The notes beneath the pieces are model-generated. The model did not search any database. It was not told the origin of the DNA and saw only the letters and a list, made by a program, of their open reading frames with translations. 64,000 nt of DNA from a virus: IMG/VR virus record IMGVR_UViG_3300031654_000269, positions 1-64,000 of that record; one strand, 5' to 3'. Each line of letters begins with the position of its first letter. Positions within the stretch are counted from its first letter, which is position 1. Of the stretch, positions 51,768-59,027 are shown one piece after another. Both the position numbers and the translations under genes were made by a program.

Positions 51768-51795
51768 AATCCCGGTTTAATCGCCGGGATTTTTT
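51768..51795. terminator. Bidirectional terminator between convergent arms
   Basis: AATCCCGG at 51768-51775 and CCGGGATT at 51784-51791 form an 8 bp stem followed by T5 on the plus strand; the minus strand has A-rich upstream and is less clear. It overlaps the last codons of the minus-strand gene at 51777, so one signal serves both convergent operons. Confidence 0.8.
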
Positions 51796-52133
51796 ATATC
51801 ACTTGTTTTTAAAATCCCAATCATTTGACTAGGTTGAATCTTTAGTTTCTTGAGTCGTTTGATCTCCTCTGCCAATCCATTTAATCCTCCTGTGTTAAAC
51901 ACTCCAAGTAGATATATTCCATCAATGTCATTTGCAGTAAATTCAAAAGTCTCTTCCTCAATAATTTTATTTAGATCATTGATACATTTTTGTAATTCAT
52001 TTACACGAGCTGATTTAGTCGCTATTTTGGTTTGCTGTTCTTTTCTTTGTGACTGGAGTTTTCCTATTTCTTCAATATATTCATATTGACAAATCCTCCA
52101 ATCTTCAACTTGTTTTTTTAGTTTTTCTATCAT
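51777..52133 (-). CDS. Coiled-coil protein, unknown
   Basis: A 118-residue protein with long charged helices (EEIGKLQSQRKEQQTKIATK) and a less helical end. No domain recognised. It is the 3'-terminal gene of the right minus-strand operon. Its 3' end is inside the terminator. Confidence 0.6.
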   Translation of the reverse strand: MIEKLKKQVEDWRICQYEYIEEIGKLQSQRKEQQTKIATKSARVNELQKCINDLNKIIEEETFEFTANDIDGIYLLGVFNTGGLNGLAEEIKRLKKLKIQPSQMIGILKTSDIKNPGD

Positions 52134-52141
52134 ATTTTTAT

Positions 52142-52165
52142 TTTAGAGTTTATAATAAATCAATG
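52142..52165 (-). repeat. 24-bp direct repeat, copy 1
   Basis: An exact 24-base match to 52843-52866, beginning TTTAGAGTTTATAATAAATC on the plus strand. In this copy it lies in the leader of the gene at 52133; no clear gene ends in it, although a 30-codon minus-strand frame (52236 down) does. Confidence 0.75.
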
Positions 52166-52242
52166 GCAAACTTCCTTCGCACACTGCTTTACGTTTGCTC
52201 ATTGAGGCTAACGGTTCCACGTTCACTTGGGCCATATAAAAA

Positions 52243-52416
52243 TTATTTCTCAACCCACTTTCCTTCCATTTCAAGTTTTGTTAAATGATGCACTACATCT
52301 GAATTTTTAAATTGAACATTTCTAAGCGCATAGCCTTTACTAAAACCATCTTCCATTCCATCTATTCTTATCCTTTCAAGAATGTATTCCTTAATGAAAT
52401 CAAAATCCTCATTCAT
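52243..52416 (-). CDS. Unknown small protein (57 aa)
   Basis: A 57-residue frame starting MNEDFDFIKEYILERIRIDG and ending in KLEMEGKWVEK. It has an ATG after an AT-rich leader and a normal charged composition, so it is likely real. No domain recognised. Its size and acidic character fit other small proteins in this operon. Confidence 0.55.
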   Translation of the reverse strand: MNEDFDFIKEYILERIRIDGMEDGFSKGYALRNVQFKNSDVVHHLTKLEMEGKWVEK

Positions 52417-52484
52417 AATTTTTATTTATAAAGTTAATACTACTTAGTTACTTATCTTAATCCGATGCGCCAGCAGCTAACAAT

Positions 52485-52588
52485 GTATAACTGCCATATT
52501 CACTCTCTTTTGTAATGTTTTTGTCGTTCAAAGTTTCCATCTTTTAATATATTTTAGTTCGTAATTTTAAAGAATACGGCAGTTATAC
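52485..52588. repeat. Imperfect long inverted repeat in a gene-poor stretch
   Basis: GTATAACTGCC at 52485-52495 is perfectly complementary to GGCAGTTATAC at 52578-52588, and weaker pairing extends outward (GCCAGCAGCTAAC against CCGTTGGC) and inward (TATTC/GAATA). The stretch 52417-52627 holds only a possible 27-codon minus frame starting at 52539 (METLNDKNITKES). It may be a transferred or mobile remnant. Confidence 0.5.
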
Positions 52589-52627
52589 TTACCGTTGGCA
52601 AACATGTCGTATCGAACGGACGGCGAA

Positions 52628-52843
52628 TCAAATTTGCCCTCCACATACATAACATTTACTCCACTTAACTAAATTACCAGGAAATTTACAATGTTTACAT
52701 ATTTTTAATGCATCTTCATCCGGTTCATTCGAATTAATTGATTTTAATAATTCACGAGCTTTATCCTTAAAATGAGAATAGGCATAATTATAGTTTACAA
52801 TTGATTCTAAGAAATCAATAATTTCCTTTCTATGTTTTTCCAT
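52628..52843 (-). CDS. Small protein with C-terminal zinc ribbon
   Basis: A 71-residue protein: helices first, then CKHCKFPGN and CYVCGG, a likely zinc ribbon at residues 49-70. Function unknown. Its start codon is provided within the second copy of the 24-bp repeat. Confidence 0.6.
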   Translation of the reverse strand: MEKHRKEIIDFLESIVNYNYAYSHFKDKARELLKSINSNEPDEDALKICKHCKFPGNLVKWSKCYVCGGQI

Positions 52844-52866
52844 TTAGAGTTTATAATAAATCAATG
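52843..52866 (-). repeat. 24-bp direct repeat, copy 2 (stop/start junction)
   Basis: Exact match to 52142-52165. Here it contains the stop of the 66-residue gene (ATTGATTTATTATAA on the minus strand) and the leader of the 71-residue gene. Confidence 0.75.
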
Positions 52867-53051
52867 ACAAATGTTCCCAATTCTACGGCTTTCCGTAAAC
52901 AATATATAGTTTTGTCAAATGAATTAGTAAGATTATATATTTCCTTCACATCGGTAATAGTATACGGGTGATACTTGGAAATCACTTCAATCATATTCTT
53001 TTCAAATTCACTTAATTCTTTGGTTTTGTTACTTTTTGAATCTCCACTCAT
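52851..53051 (-). CDS. Unknown small protein
   Basis: A 66-residue protein, charged at the N-terminus and helical later (EKNMIEVISKYHPYTITDVK). A weak winged-helix-like pattern is possible but not convincing. It overlaps the NUMOD-like gene by 23 bp. Confidence 0.55.
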   Translation of the reverse strand: MSGDSKSNKTKELSEFEKNMIEVISKYHPYTITDVKEIYNLTNSFDKTIYCLRKAVELGTFVIDLL

Positions 53052-53355
53052 AGTCTTTGTATTTAGTTTTGTTTTTTATAGCTCTTGAAACTCCTTGTTT
53101 AATTCCTCCAACGGCATCTGCGGCTTTTTTTGTACTTGGATGAGTATCTATAACATTTCCATCTTTTAATTGTTCCACCGGTTTAGAATGAGCTGTTGAA
53201 TCCTTCCCTCGTTCAAGTCCTTGTATGAAACTATTATTGCTATCCAATCCTAGTTCAAACCCAGCATCATACCCTAATAGATAAATGTATTGTAAACCTC
53301 CAGCATAGTACAAATCAATGAGTTCTCTTTCGGTTAGGTTAATCTTTTTATCCAT
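53029..53355 (-). CDS. Protein with NUMOD1-like C-terminal DNA-binding motif
   Basis: A 108-residue protein. The C-terminal part, THPSTKKAADAVGGIKQGV followed by SRAIKNKTKYKDYEWRF, fits the helix-turn-helix NUMOD1 module found in homing endonucleases. The N-terminus is unassigned and there is no nuclease motif. It lies at the end of the SbcC C-terminal gene. Confidence 0.6.
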   Translation of the reverse strand: MDKKINLTERELIDLYYAGGLQYIYLLGYDAGFELGLDSNNSFIQGLERGKDSTAHSKPVEQLKDGNVIDTHPSTKKAADAVGGIKQGVSRAIKNKTKYKDYEWRFKK

Positions 53356-53989
53356 AATGATGATTAAGATGATTAAAGAATTGTCTGATGACTTTGCTAA
53401 TACCTTTACGGATTGTTACTTTGAAAATCTTATCAGCATACTCGGTTAGAGTCTGTTCGTGAGTAACAATTATAAATTGAATCCCTAAACGTTCAGACAA
53501 TTCTTTAATCATCATTGATGCCTGTTCTTGATAATCTTCACTAAGGAATCTAAACGGTTCATCAAGTATAATAGTATTGCAAGATTTCTTTTGTTGCATC
53601 GTCCATGAAGTGATGCGAAGGGCAAACGCAGCTACATCTACAGCACCAACTCCAGCGGCAGTGATAGGATCAATCTTTTCATTGTCCCTCATAAAGTACA
53701 AATCACATTCTGTTTTATTCCTTCGCTCAACAAACTCCGTGATGAGTTCATATGGATCTTCAAACACGGCATTTAATGCCAGAGTGGTAATTTCTGAAAT
53801 ATGATATTGGAGTTGTTCCTGAGTTTTCAATCCTACATGACGAACGATTTCACGGGCTTGTTCATGCCGTCGTAAATCCTGCTTCAGTTTACGTAGACTC
53901 TGCTGAGTTGTTTTAACGGAATGATCTACGTGGGCGAGTTCGCCTTTCTGTTGTTCCAGTTTCTTCCGATATTCTTGTATTTGACTCAT
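53348..53989 (-). CDS. SbcC/Rad50-like C-terminal half (signature and Walker B)
   Basis: A 213-residue protein equal to the C-terminal lobe of SbcC/Rad50. It begins with coiled coil (MSQIQEYRKKLEQQKGEL), then holds an ABC signature-like AGVGAVDVAAFAL and Walker B NTIILDEPFRFLS, with a His switch in IIVTHEQ. It lacks Walker A, which is on a separate gene at 55990. The two would need to pair to form an ATPase with SbcD. I prefer the ATG at 53989 to one at 54004. Confidence 0.8.
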   Translation of the reverse strand: MSQIQEYRKKLEQQKGELAHVDHSVKTTQQSLRKLKQDLRRHEQAREIVRHVGLKTQEQLQYHISEITTLALNAVFEDPYELITEFVERRNKTECDLYFMRDNEKIDPITAAGVGAVDVAAFALRITSWTMQQKKSCNTIILDEPFRFLSEDYQEQASMMIKELSERLGIQFIIVTHEQTLTEYADKIFKVTIRKGISKVIRQFFNHLNHHYG

Positions 53990-54215
53990 TGTAAGATTCC
54001 TCAAGTTTTTTTAATCCTTCAGCTATTTTAATATCAATATCATCTATTTTTGATTGTAACTCCTTCAACTTTTTTTTGCTTTCTTCGAGTGATTTACAAT
54101 TCCATTTCTTTTTAAGTTCGTCCATTGAGTGGTCCCGACGACCTTCAGACTTTGAGATATCTGTTTTAGCATCGTCAATATCCTGTTTGAGATCAAACAA
54201 TTGTTTTTCTTTCAT
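53913..54215 (-). CDS. Coiled-coil protein overlapping the SbcC C-terminal half
   Basis: A 100-residue, strongly helical protein with SbcC-like charged heptads (KKKWNCKSLEESKKKLKELQ). It overlaps the C-terminal SbcC gene by 77 bp in another frame. It may be the descending coil of the original SbcC, separated by a frameshift. Confidence 0.6.
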   Translation of the reverse strand: MKEKQLFDLKQDIDDAKTDISKSEGRRDHSMDELKKKWNCKSLEESKKKLKELQSKIDDIDIKIAEGLKKLEESYNESNTRISEETGTTERRTRPRRSFR

Positions 54216-54406
54216 CGTAGAATTTTTGTTATAATGTTTATAGTAGGCTGAGTGATTTTTGATATACTCTTAGCAATCTTTAATAGGTTATAAGCAATGA
54301 TTATTCCTTTAATATTAACTGGAATTTCATCCCCCCATTTTCCGTCGTATGTACGAATACATCTACGTTCCCATTGATTGAATAGTAACTTTTTAGTTGA
54401 GTCCAT
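54212..54406 (-). CDS. Unknown small protein
   Basis: A 64-residue protein with a basic N-terminus (MDSTKKLLFNQWERR) and a hydrophobic middle. No domain recognised. It overlaps the coiled-coil gene by ATGA and the next gene by 14 bp. Confidence 0.55.
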   Translation of the reverse strand: MDSTKKLLFNQWERRCIRTYDGKWGDEIPVNIKGIIIAYNLLKIAKSISKITQPTINIITKILR

Positions 54407-54629
54407 ACTGTGGGTATTTTATTGATTTATATTCCTTATCAGTTATTTTACCGAGATCATATAATCTCTTAGCCTCTTCCTTACGATAGATCGGATGAAT
54501 GTTTCGTAATAGAATAATAATAGGAATTACATTCAATCTAGGATCATCTCCTTTTGGTTTGTTTACTGATCGTATTTGATCAATTAGTTGTCTTCTTGTT
54601 GAAGCAATTTTAGTTCTTGTCATAGTCAT
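54393..54629 (-). CDS. Unknown small protein
   Basis: A 78-residue basic protein (MTMTRTKIASTRRQLIDQI) with a short hydrophobic strand. The C-terminus has YDLGKITDKEYKSIKYPQYG, a SHOCT-like helical hairpin pattern, weak. Function unknown. Confidence 0.55.
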   Translation of the reverse strand: MTMTRTKIASTRRQLIDQIRSVNKPKGDDPRLNVIPIIILLRNIHPIYRKEEAKRLYDLGKITDKEYKSIKYPQYGLN

Positions 54630-54631
54630 TC

Positions 54632-55519
54632 TTATTGATTTATTGATTTGTATATTAATTGTTGTACTGATTCTCTTATGTCCGGATTATCTGCTAAGAA
54701 GAGTTTAATATTATCCTCAAAGCTTAATAAGGTTTCCTGCTCAGTATTTAAACGCGAGATAAAGTCCTCAATCCTTTTATCTCGCTGTTCTGTTCGCTCT
54801 ATATGTTCACGTGAAATAACCTTCGGATCGTGGGGTAAAATTACTTCTTCAACTGTATTATCATCTCCATAGTATAAATATACTTGTGGCTTATGTGTTT
54901 CGCTTGCTCTCTGCCTGGTAAACGATCCCGGATTAACGAGTAACCGTCCTTGATATTCAACTACAAATGGTTTGTGATTATCACCGGTTACAATTAAATC
55001 AAAATTAGGATATTTTTTTAATAGACTTTTTGCTGAATCAACTTTATCTGTATGATATGGATTATCTTCATGCCAAACCATCGTATGCCAAAGTAGGATT
55101 TGTTCAGTATCATCTTTTAAAGGATGGGAATTCCAATTACATGTTTTAACATGAATCAACCCGTAATAACTTTTATTACTCACTTTACCGGCTTTCTCTA
55201 GTACATTAATTCCACTTTTATGTCTTAACTCAAAATTATGTTGAGGAAGATCATGTTGACCATATACTGTATAGAAGTCCTCGGGTAAATATTGTAGAGC
55301 ATACGAAAGCAATTCCGGACTGGGTTTCCAATGATGAAATAAATCACCGGCATGTAATACTGGACAATTATATTGCTTTTGTAATTGAGATAGAAATTCT
55401 AATTTGTGCGTTTGAGCTTCAACGAAGTTATCTGTTCTACAGATCGGTTGATCTAATCGCAGATGAATATCACTACAAAGTATTGTGGAGACTTCTTTTT
55501 TTGATTTAGTTCTTTTCAT
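54632..55519 (-). CDS. sbcD: SbcD/Mre11-like nuclease
   Basis: A 295-residue metallophosphoesterase. Motifs: CSDIHLR (D, H), HAGDLFHHW, YGQHDLP, VTGDNHKPF. These give the two-metal site of the Mre11 family. Together with SbcC-type ATPase halves on both sides it should form a DNA end-processing complex for recombination and replication. The start overlaps the upstream small gene by 14 bp. Confidence 0.9.
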   Translation of the reverse strand: MKRTKSKKEVSTILCSDIHLRLDQPICRTDNFVEAQTHKLEFLSQLQKQYNCPVLHAGDLFHHWKPSPELLSYALQYLPEDFYTVYGQHDLPQHNFELRHKSGINVLEKAGKVSNKSYYGLIHVKTCNWNSHPLKDDTEQILLWHTMVWHEDNPYHTDKVDSAKSLLKKYPNFDLIVTGDNHKPFVVEYQGRLLVNPGSFTRQRASETHKPQVYLYYGDDNTVEEVILPHDPKVISREHIERTEQRDKRIEDFISRLNTEQETLLSFEDNIKLFLADNPDIRESVQQLIYKSINQ

Positions 55520-55661
55520 ATGCTTCCAATATATTGTGAGTGTATATATGCTGGGAGTGTCTCATGTCATATATAAATTCAGACAACTCTTTTTCATTCT
55601 CAAAATGAATACTAATTGTAATTGGTTCAAAAATTTTTGATCTTGATATTGATACTTTCAT
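55506..55661 (-). CDS. Unknown small protein (51 aa)
   Basis: A 51-residue protein starting MKVSISRSKIFEPITISIHF. It ends ..AYEKN-stop over the ATG of the SbcD gene, the same type of junction as at other genes in this genome, which supports it. No domain recognised. Confidence 0.55.
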   Translation of the reverse strand: MKVSISRSKIFEPITISIHFENEKELSEFIYDMRHSQHIYTHNILEAYEKN

Positions 55662-55688
55662 AATGTATGAGATTTACTTAAAATTTCC

Positions 55689-55895
55689 TTATAACCCACG
55701 ATTAACAGTATGATTAAGTTTTTTAATATTAGTGGAATTTAATTGAAATTTTAATCCTTTCAATAATATATGAGTTTGAGGTGTGTAATTTAATTCTATC
55801 AAACTATGCACTTGATTTTGGTAATCAGATAATATACCAATTACTCTATTTAAGTCGGTTTCTAATTCCAGTAAGTATTCTTTGTCTTTATTCAT
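55689..55895 (-). CDS. Unknown small protein
   Basis: A 68-residue helical protein (KEYLLELETDLNRVIGILSD). No domain recognised. It lies between the N-terminal SbcC gene and SbcD. The gap 55896-55989 holds only a possible 19-codon frame. Confidence 0.55.
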   Translation of the reverse strand: MNKDKEYLLELETDLNRVIGILSDYQNQVHSLIELNYTPQTHILLKGLKFQLNSTNIKKLNHTVNRGL

Positions 55896-55989
55896 ATCTA
55901 TTTTGTTTTATGTAAGTTTTAAAGTTCAATACGTCACGTCTGCCAACCAAGTGTATAAGTAATGTGGCTAATAAAATAATCTTCGTCTT

Positions 55990-56898
55990 TCATAATATCT
56001 TTTGATTACACAATGGACATATTTCAGGCATCTCCCGTTCGAAGGTTTCTTCCATTTCGGTGAGCTTCCTCTTCCCTTCAGAAATATTATTATTACTAGT
56101 CACTATTTCCGTGATTAATTCTGTAAGATTATTCTCTTCCTCTTTAAGAGCATCCCGCTCATTAATCTTATCAATTAACAAGTCAACATCCTTCTCAAAC
56201 TTCAATATTTCCGATTTCTCTTCTATCTCTTCTTCAATCTCAGCAATGTCCATTATTAAAGTTGATAGAGATTGTTTACTAGTCCTTAGTGATAACGCTC
56301 GTTGTTCCATTCCTTCCAACACTTCAACTTCAATCTCAAATTTTTCCAGGTGAGTATAATTTTTCAGCTCCTCTTCAAATTCTTTTAACTGGTTAGTTTT
56401 TGATTTGATCTCTGCTGTGATTTCACTTAACCACTTCTCTATGTTCTTACGAGATAAGTCAATCACACCTAAATCGGCTACCTTATTAAAATGTTGAGCA
56501 ACCTCTCCGGATGTATTGGATATTAGAAAAGGACGATCTAATTGTTGTTGTAGATTAATTTCATTGAAGTTTAATAACGTCTGAACTTCAACTGGGACGT
56601 CGGTACGGATTGCTTCAAAAGTTCCATAATCTTTCACTCTATATTTATTTTCTGAATTGGTACGTATACGTAATATCGTATAATCCTTTTCTGTTGTGAC
56701 CTCAACTGCTGTATCTCCTCCCCAGGTAGAACGTATGGCCTCACCCTGTGGTCGATTCTGAATCAAGTATACTAATGCTCGAATTATAGCTGACTTACCC
56801 GAATCGGTAGAACCTACGATGATATTAACACCGGGAGAGAATTCAAGTTCAGTGTCTTTATGACTTTGGAAGTTCTTTATTTTTAGTTTTTTCAGCAT
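55990..56898 (-). CDS. SbcC/Rad50-like N-terminal half (Walker A and zinc hook)
   Basis: A 302-residue protein. FQSHKDTELEFSPGVNIIVG followed by the Walker A STDSGKSA near residue 33 starts the ABC ATPase. A Q-loop region (NLQQQLDRPFLI) precedes a coiled coil from about 150. The zinc hook CPLC lies only six residues before the end. The protein stops exactly after the hook, so the descending coil and second lobe are missing. They are found as separate genes at 53348-54215. Confidence 0.87.
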   Translation of the reverse strand: MLKKLKIKNFQSHKDTELEFSPGVNIIVGSTDSGKSAIIRALVYLIQNRPQGEAIRSTWGGDTAVEVTTEKDYTILRIRTNSENKYRVKDYGTFEAIRTDVPVEVQTLLNFNEINLQQQLDRPFLISNTSGEVAQHFNKVADLGVIDLSRKNIEKWLSEITAEIKSKTNQLKEFEEELKNYTHLEKFEIEVEVLEGMEQRALSLRTSKQSLSTLIMDIAEIEEEIEEKSEILKFEKDVDLLIDKINERDALKEEENNLTELITEIVTSNNNISEGKRKLTEMEETFEREMPEICPLCNQKIL

Positions 56899-57107
56899 AC
56901 AAGAGTAAATATTAATATGATTATTACAGTGGTGCTAGATGCTTGATAAATTGAATTAATAAAAGTATAAGGAAATAAGTTAATTTTATCTTCCAGTTCT
57001 TCAAAGGACATTTTATTTACTATTGTTAGTAAATAAAGAATATACAATGTTCCAATTACAAATCCTAAAATAGGAATCCAAGCTAATAATTTTAATACTT
57101 TTTTCAT
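56892..57107 (-). CDS. Small two-helix membrane protein
   Basis: A 71-residue protein with two membrane segments (AWIPILGFVIGTLYILYLL and TTVIIILIFTLVC) separated by an acidic loop (FEELEDKINLF). No function recognised. It overlaps the SbcC N-half start by 7 bp. Confidence 0.6.
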   Translation of the reverse strand: MKKVLKLLAWIPILGFVIGTLYILYLLTIVNKMSFEELEDKINLFPYTFINSIYQASSTTVIIILIFTLVC

Positions 57108-57109
57108 GA

Positions 57110-57310
57110 TTATTTGTTTTTAATTTCTCTGTTATAAAACCATTCCGGTATTTCTAATACTCCTGTTTCTGAATCGAAAGAATGAATTGAGTTTGGAATC
57201 CATATCTTATCTCCTTCACAATCGTATTGAGTCGCTCCACGGGAGGTTTCAAATATAAACTCTGCTTTTATCTTGTAGTTGGTTTTATCCCCTTTTTCAA
57301 ATGCATGCAT
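57110..57310 (-). CDS. Unknown small protein
   Basis: A 66-residue soluble protein (MHAFEKGDKTNYKIKAEFIF) with mixed charge and beta-prone segments. No domain recognised. It overlaps the KdsA gene by 14 bp. Confidence 0.55.
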   Translation of the reverse strand: MHAFEKGDKTNYKIKAEFIFETSRGATQYDCEGDKIWIPNSIHSFDSETGVLEIPEWFYNREIKNK

Positions 57311-58109
57311 TTTGTACCTTTATTAAATCAGTTAGTAATTGTTTAACCATACTAAGAGGATACATTGCTTTTCCATCCGACTTTGCAGTGAGTCGATCTG
57401 GATGGGTTTCCATGAATATCCCATCTGCTCCCATAGCAATTGCAGCCTTTGCAAATCGTTCAATTAATTGTGGGTCTGTTTCTTCATCATACGCTGATTT
57501 CATAGGATGTGTAATATCTACGATGACAGGTCTTTCAAAAACTTTACCAAAATAAATGTTTTTAAAGTCAGCAATTATATCCTGATAACCAAAAAAGCTT
57601 CCTCTTTCAGTCCATAGGATTTTATTTTTAGCTCCGAAATGATTAGCTTTTTCGAGGACATGATAAAAATCGTGTAATGACATCCACTGGGCTTTTTTAA
57701 TATTAATCCATTTTCCTGACTTAGCAGCCTGTTCTATTATATCAGTCTGACGACATAGTAAAGCTGGGATTTGGATTACATCAACACAATCTATAATAGC
57801 AGATTCAAGACGTCCACTATGAATATCGGTTGTTATCGGAATATGTAATATATCCTTGATCTCCCTGAAAATACGAAGACAGTTATATACCCCAATCGAT
57901 TGAAAAGAATCATACCGAGTTCGATTCATCTTTGCGTAAGATGCTTTGAATATAAAAGGTATTTGTAATTCATCGGTAATATTTTTCAATTCCTGAGCGA
58001 TCTGAAAAGTAGTATTTCGATCTTCAATAGCACAAGGACCAGCAATAAGTAGAAATTTTTTTGAGTCCGTATGTCGAATATTTGGTATTGTGTTAATGTT
58101 GTTTTTCAT
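57297..58109 (-). CDS. kdsA: 3-deoxy-D-manno-octulosonate 8-phosphate synthase (KdsA)
   Basis: A 270-residue TIM-barrel enzyme that joins PEP and arabinose-5-phosphate into KDO-8-phosphate for LPS core or capsule sugars. AGPCAIE, FKASYAKMNRTR, TDIHSG, VIQIPALLCRQTD, WTERGSFFGY and FMETHPDRLTAKSDG match the family in order. DAHP synthases share the fold, but the LCRQTD and ETHP blocks favour KdsA. It sits among recombination genes, overlapping the RuvC-like gene by ATGA, so it is a phage gene. Confidence 0.9.
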   Translation of the reverse strand: MKNNINTIPNIRHTDSKKFLLIAGPCAIEDRNTTFQIAQELKNITDELQIPFIFKASYAKMNRTRYDSFQSIGVYNCLRIFREIKDILHIPITTDIHSGRLESAIIDCVDVIQIPALLCRQTDIIEQAAKSGKWINIKKAQWMSLHDFYHVLEKANHFGAKNKILWTERGSFFGYQDIIADFKNIYFGKVFERPVIVDITHPMKSAYDEETDPQLIERFAKAAIAMGADGIFMETHPDRLTAKSDGKAMYPLSMVKQLLTDLIKVQNACI

Positions 58110-58681
58110 TGTTTCATTAGTTTTAATGCTGGTGATTGATCTTTTGCAGTGAGGTAAATCCCTAAGGAATCAGCAATGGCCTCACGTTTATACTTCTCTT
58201 TAGGTAATGTGATTTTAATTAATGATTGAATTTTTTCTATCATCTCACTTTTAGCTACATCTTGTCTATTAAACAAGTGCTTTTTCACATCACCTTCCGA
58301 ATACCACTCAACACCTATTTCTAAAAATGTAGATATGGTTTGGAGTATACCCGGAACAGTTCCAATCATTTGGGCTGCATGGGCATTTTGACTTCCATGA
58401 GGTAATTCGGAGAGGATGTACTTTACATTATAAGTTTCAATAATTGATTTAAGTATTTCTGTAATTTCCTGAATTCGTTTTACAAGATGATCTCCGGCTC
58501 GGATTTTTTTTATCTTCCCTTGTGATTCAGTTTTAATACATCCGTAATCCAATATACCTCCCTGCCAGGTTAATACACTCCATCCCCAGGCTGTTAGAGA
58601 TGGATCGTTTGTGAGTATTGTTCCGTTAATTATCTTCTTTCGTAATGGAGTTTCAATCCTTTTGATCTTTGTTCGATCCAT
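58106..58681 (-). CDS. RuvC-like Holliday junction resolvase
   Basis: A 191-residue RNase H-fold protein. Acidic residues expected for RuvC are in LTNDPSLTAWGWSV (first Asp), ILSELPHGS (Glu) and REAIADSLGIYL (late Asp). It would resolve branched DNA before packaging. I chose ATG 58681 (MDRTKIKRIE), which lies inside the upstream gene's end; an ATG at 58726 extends further into that gene. Confidence 0.8.
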   Translation of the reverse strand: MDRTKIKRIETPLRKKIINGTILTNDPSLTAWGWSVLTWQGGILDYGCIKTESQGKIKKIRAGDHLVKRIQEITEILKSIIETYNVKYILSELPHGSQNAHAAQMIGTVPGILQTISTFLEIGVEWYSEGDVKKHLFNRQDVAKSEMIEKIQSLIKITLPKEKYKREAIADSLGIYLTAKDQSPALKLMKQ

Positions 58682-59027
58682 TATCCTCACTTTTTGAATT
58701 GCTTTTAGTTCTGGTAAGTTTTCCAAGAGTACCCGCTGCTTTCAAAACAGCGTTTGAAGCATCTTCCATTACTCTGGAAAAACTTTTTGGTTCTTCTGCC
58801 AATGATTCCTCAACTGCTTTTTGGAGTTTATTATTTACCATTGATACAGCAGTACTTGCTTTTTGTAGTTCAGATAATAAATGATTTTCAAAACTTTCCA
58901 GTTCTGATAAAGTTTTACGCTGAGCTTCAACAAGTATATGTTGAGATTCATATCGCATATGACTCCGTTCCCGGTTCATAATAGCTCGTTCTAACAAGTC
59001 TCGTGTACGTCGAATTTGTTTATTCAT
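58653..59027 (-). CDS. Coiled-coil protein, unknown
   Basis: A 124-residue, mostly helical protein (RKTLSELESFENHLLSELQK) with a Ser/Lys/Asp-rich tail. No domain recognised. It lies between the RecA and RuvC-like genes, overlapping both, and may work with them. Confidence 0.6.
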   Translation of the reverse strand: MNKQIRRTRDLLERAIMNRERSHMRYESQHILVEAQRKTLSELESFENHLLSELQKASTAVSMVNNKLQKAVEESLAEEPKSFSRVMEDASNAVLKAAGTLGKLTRTKSNSKSEDNGSNKDQKD

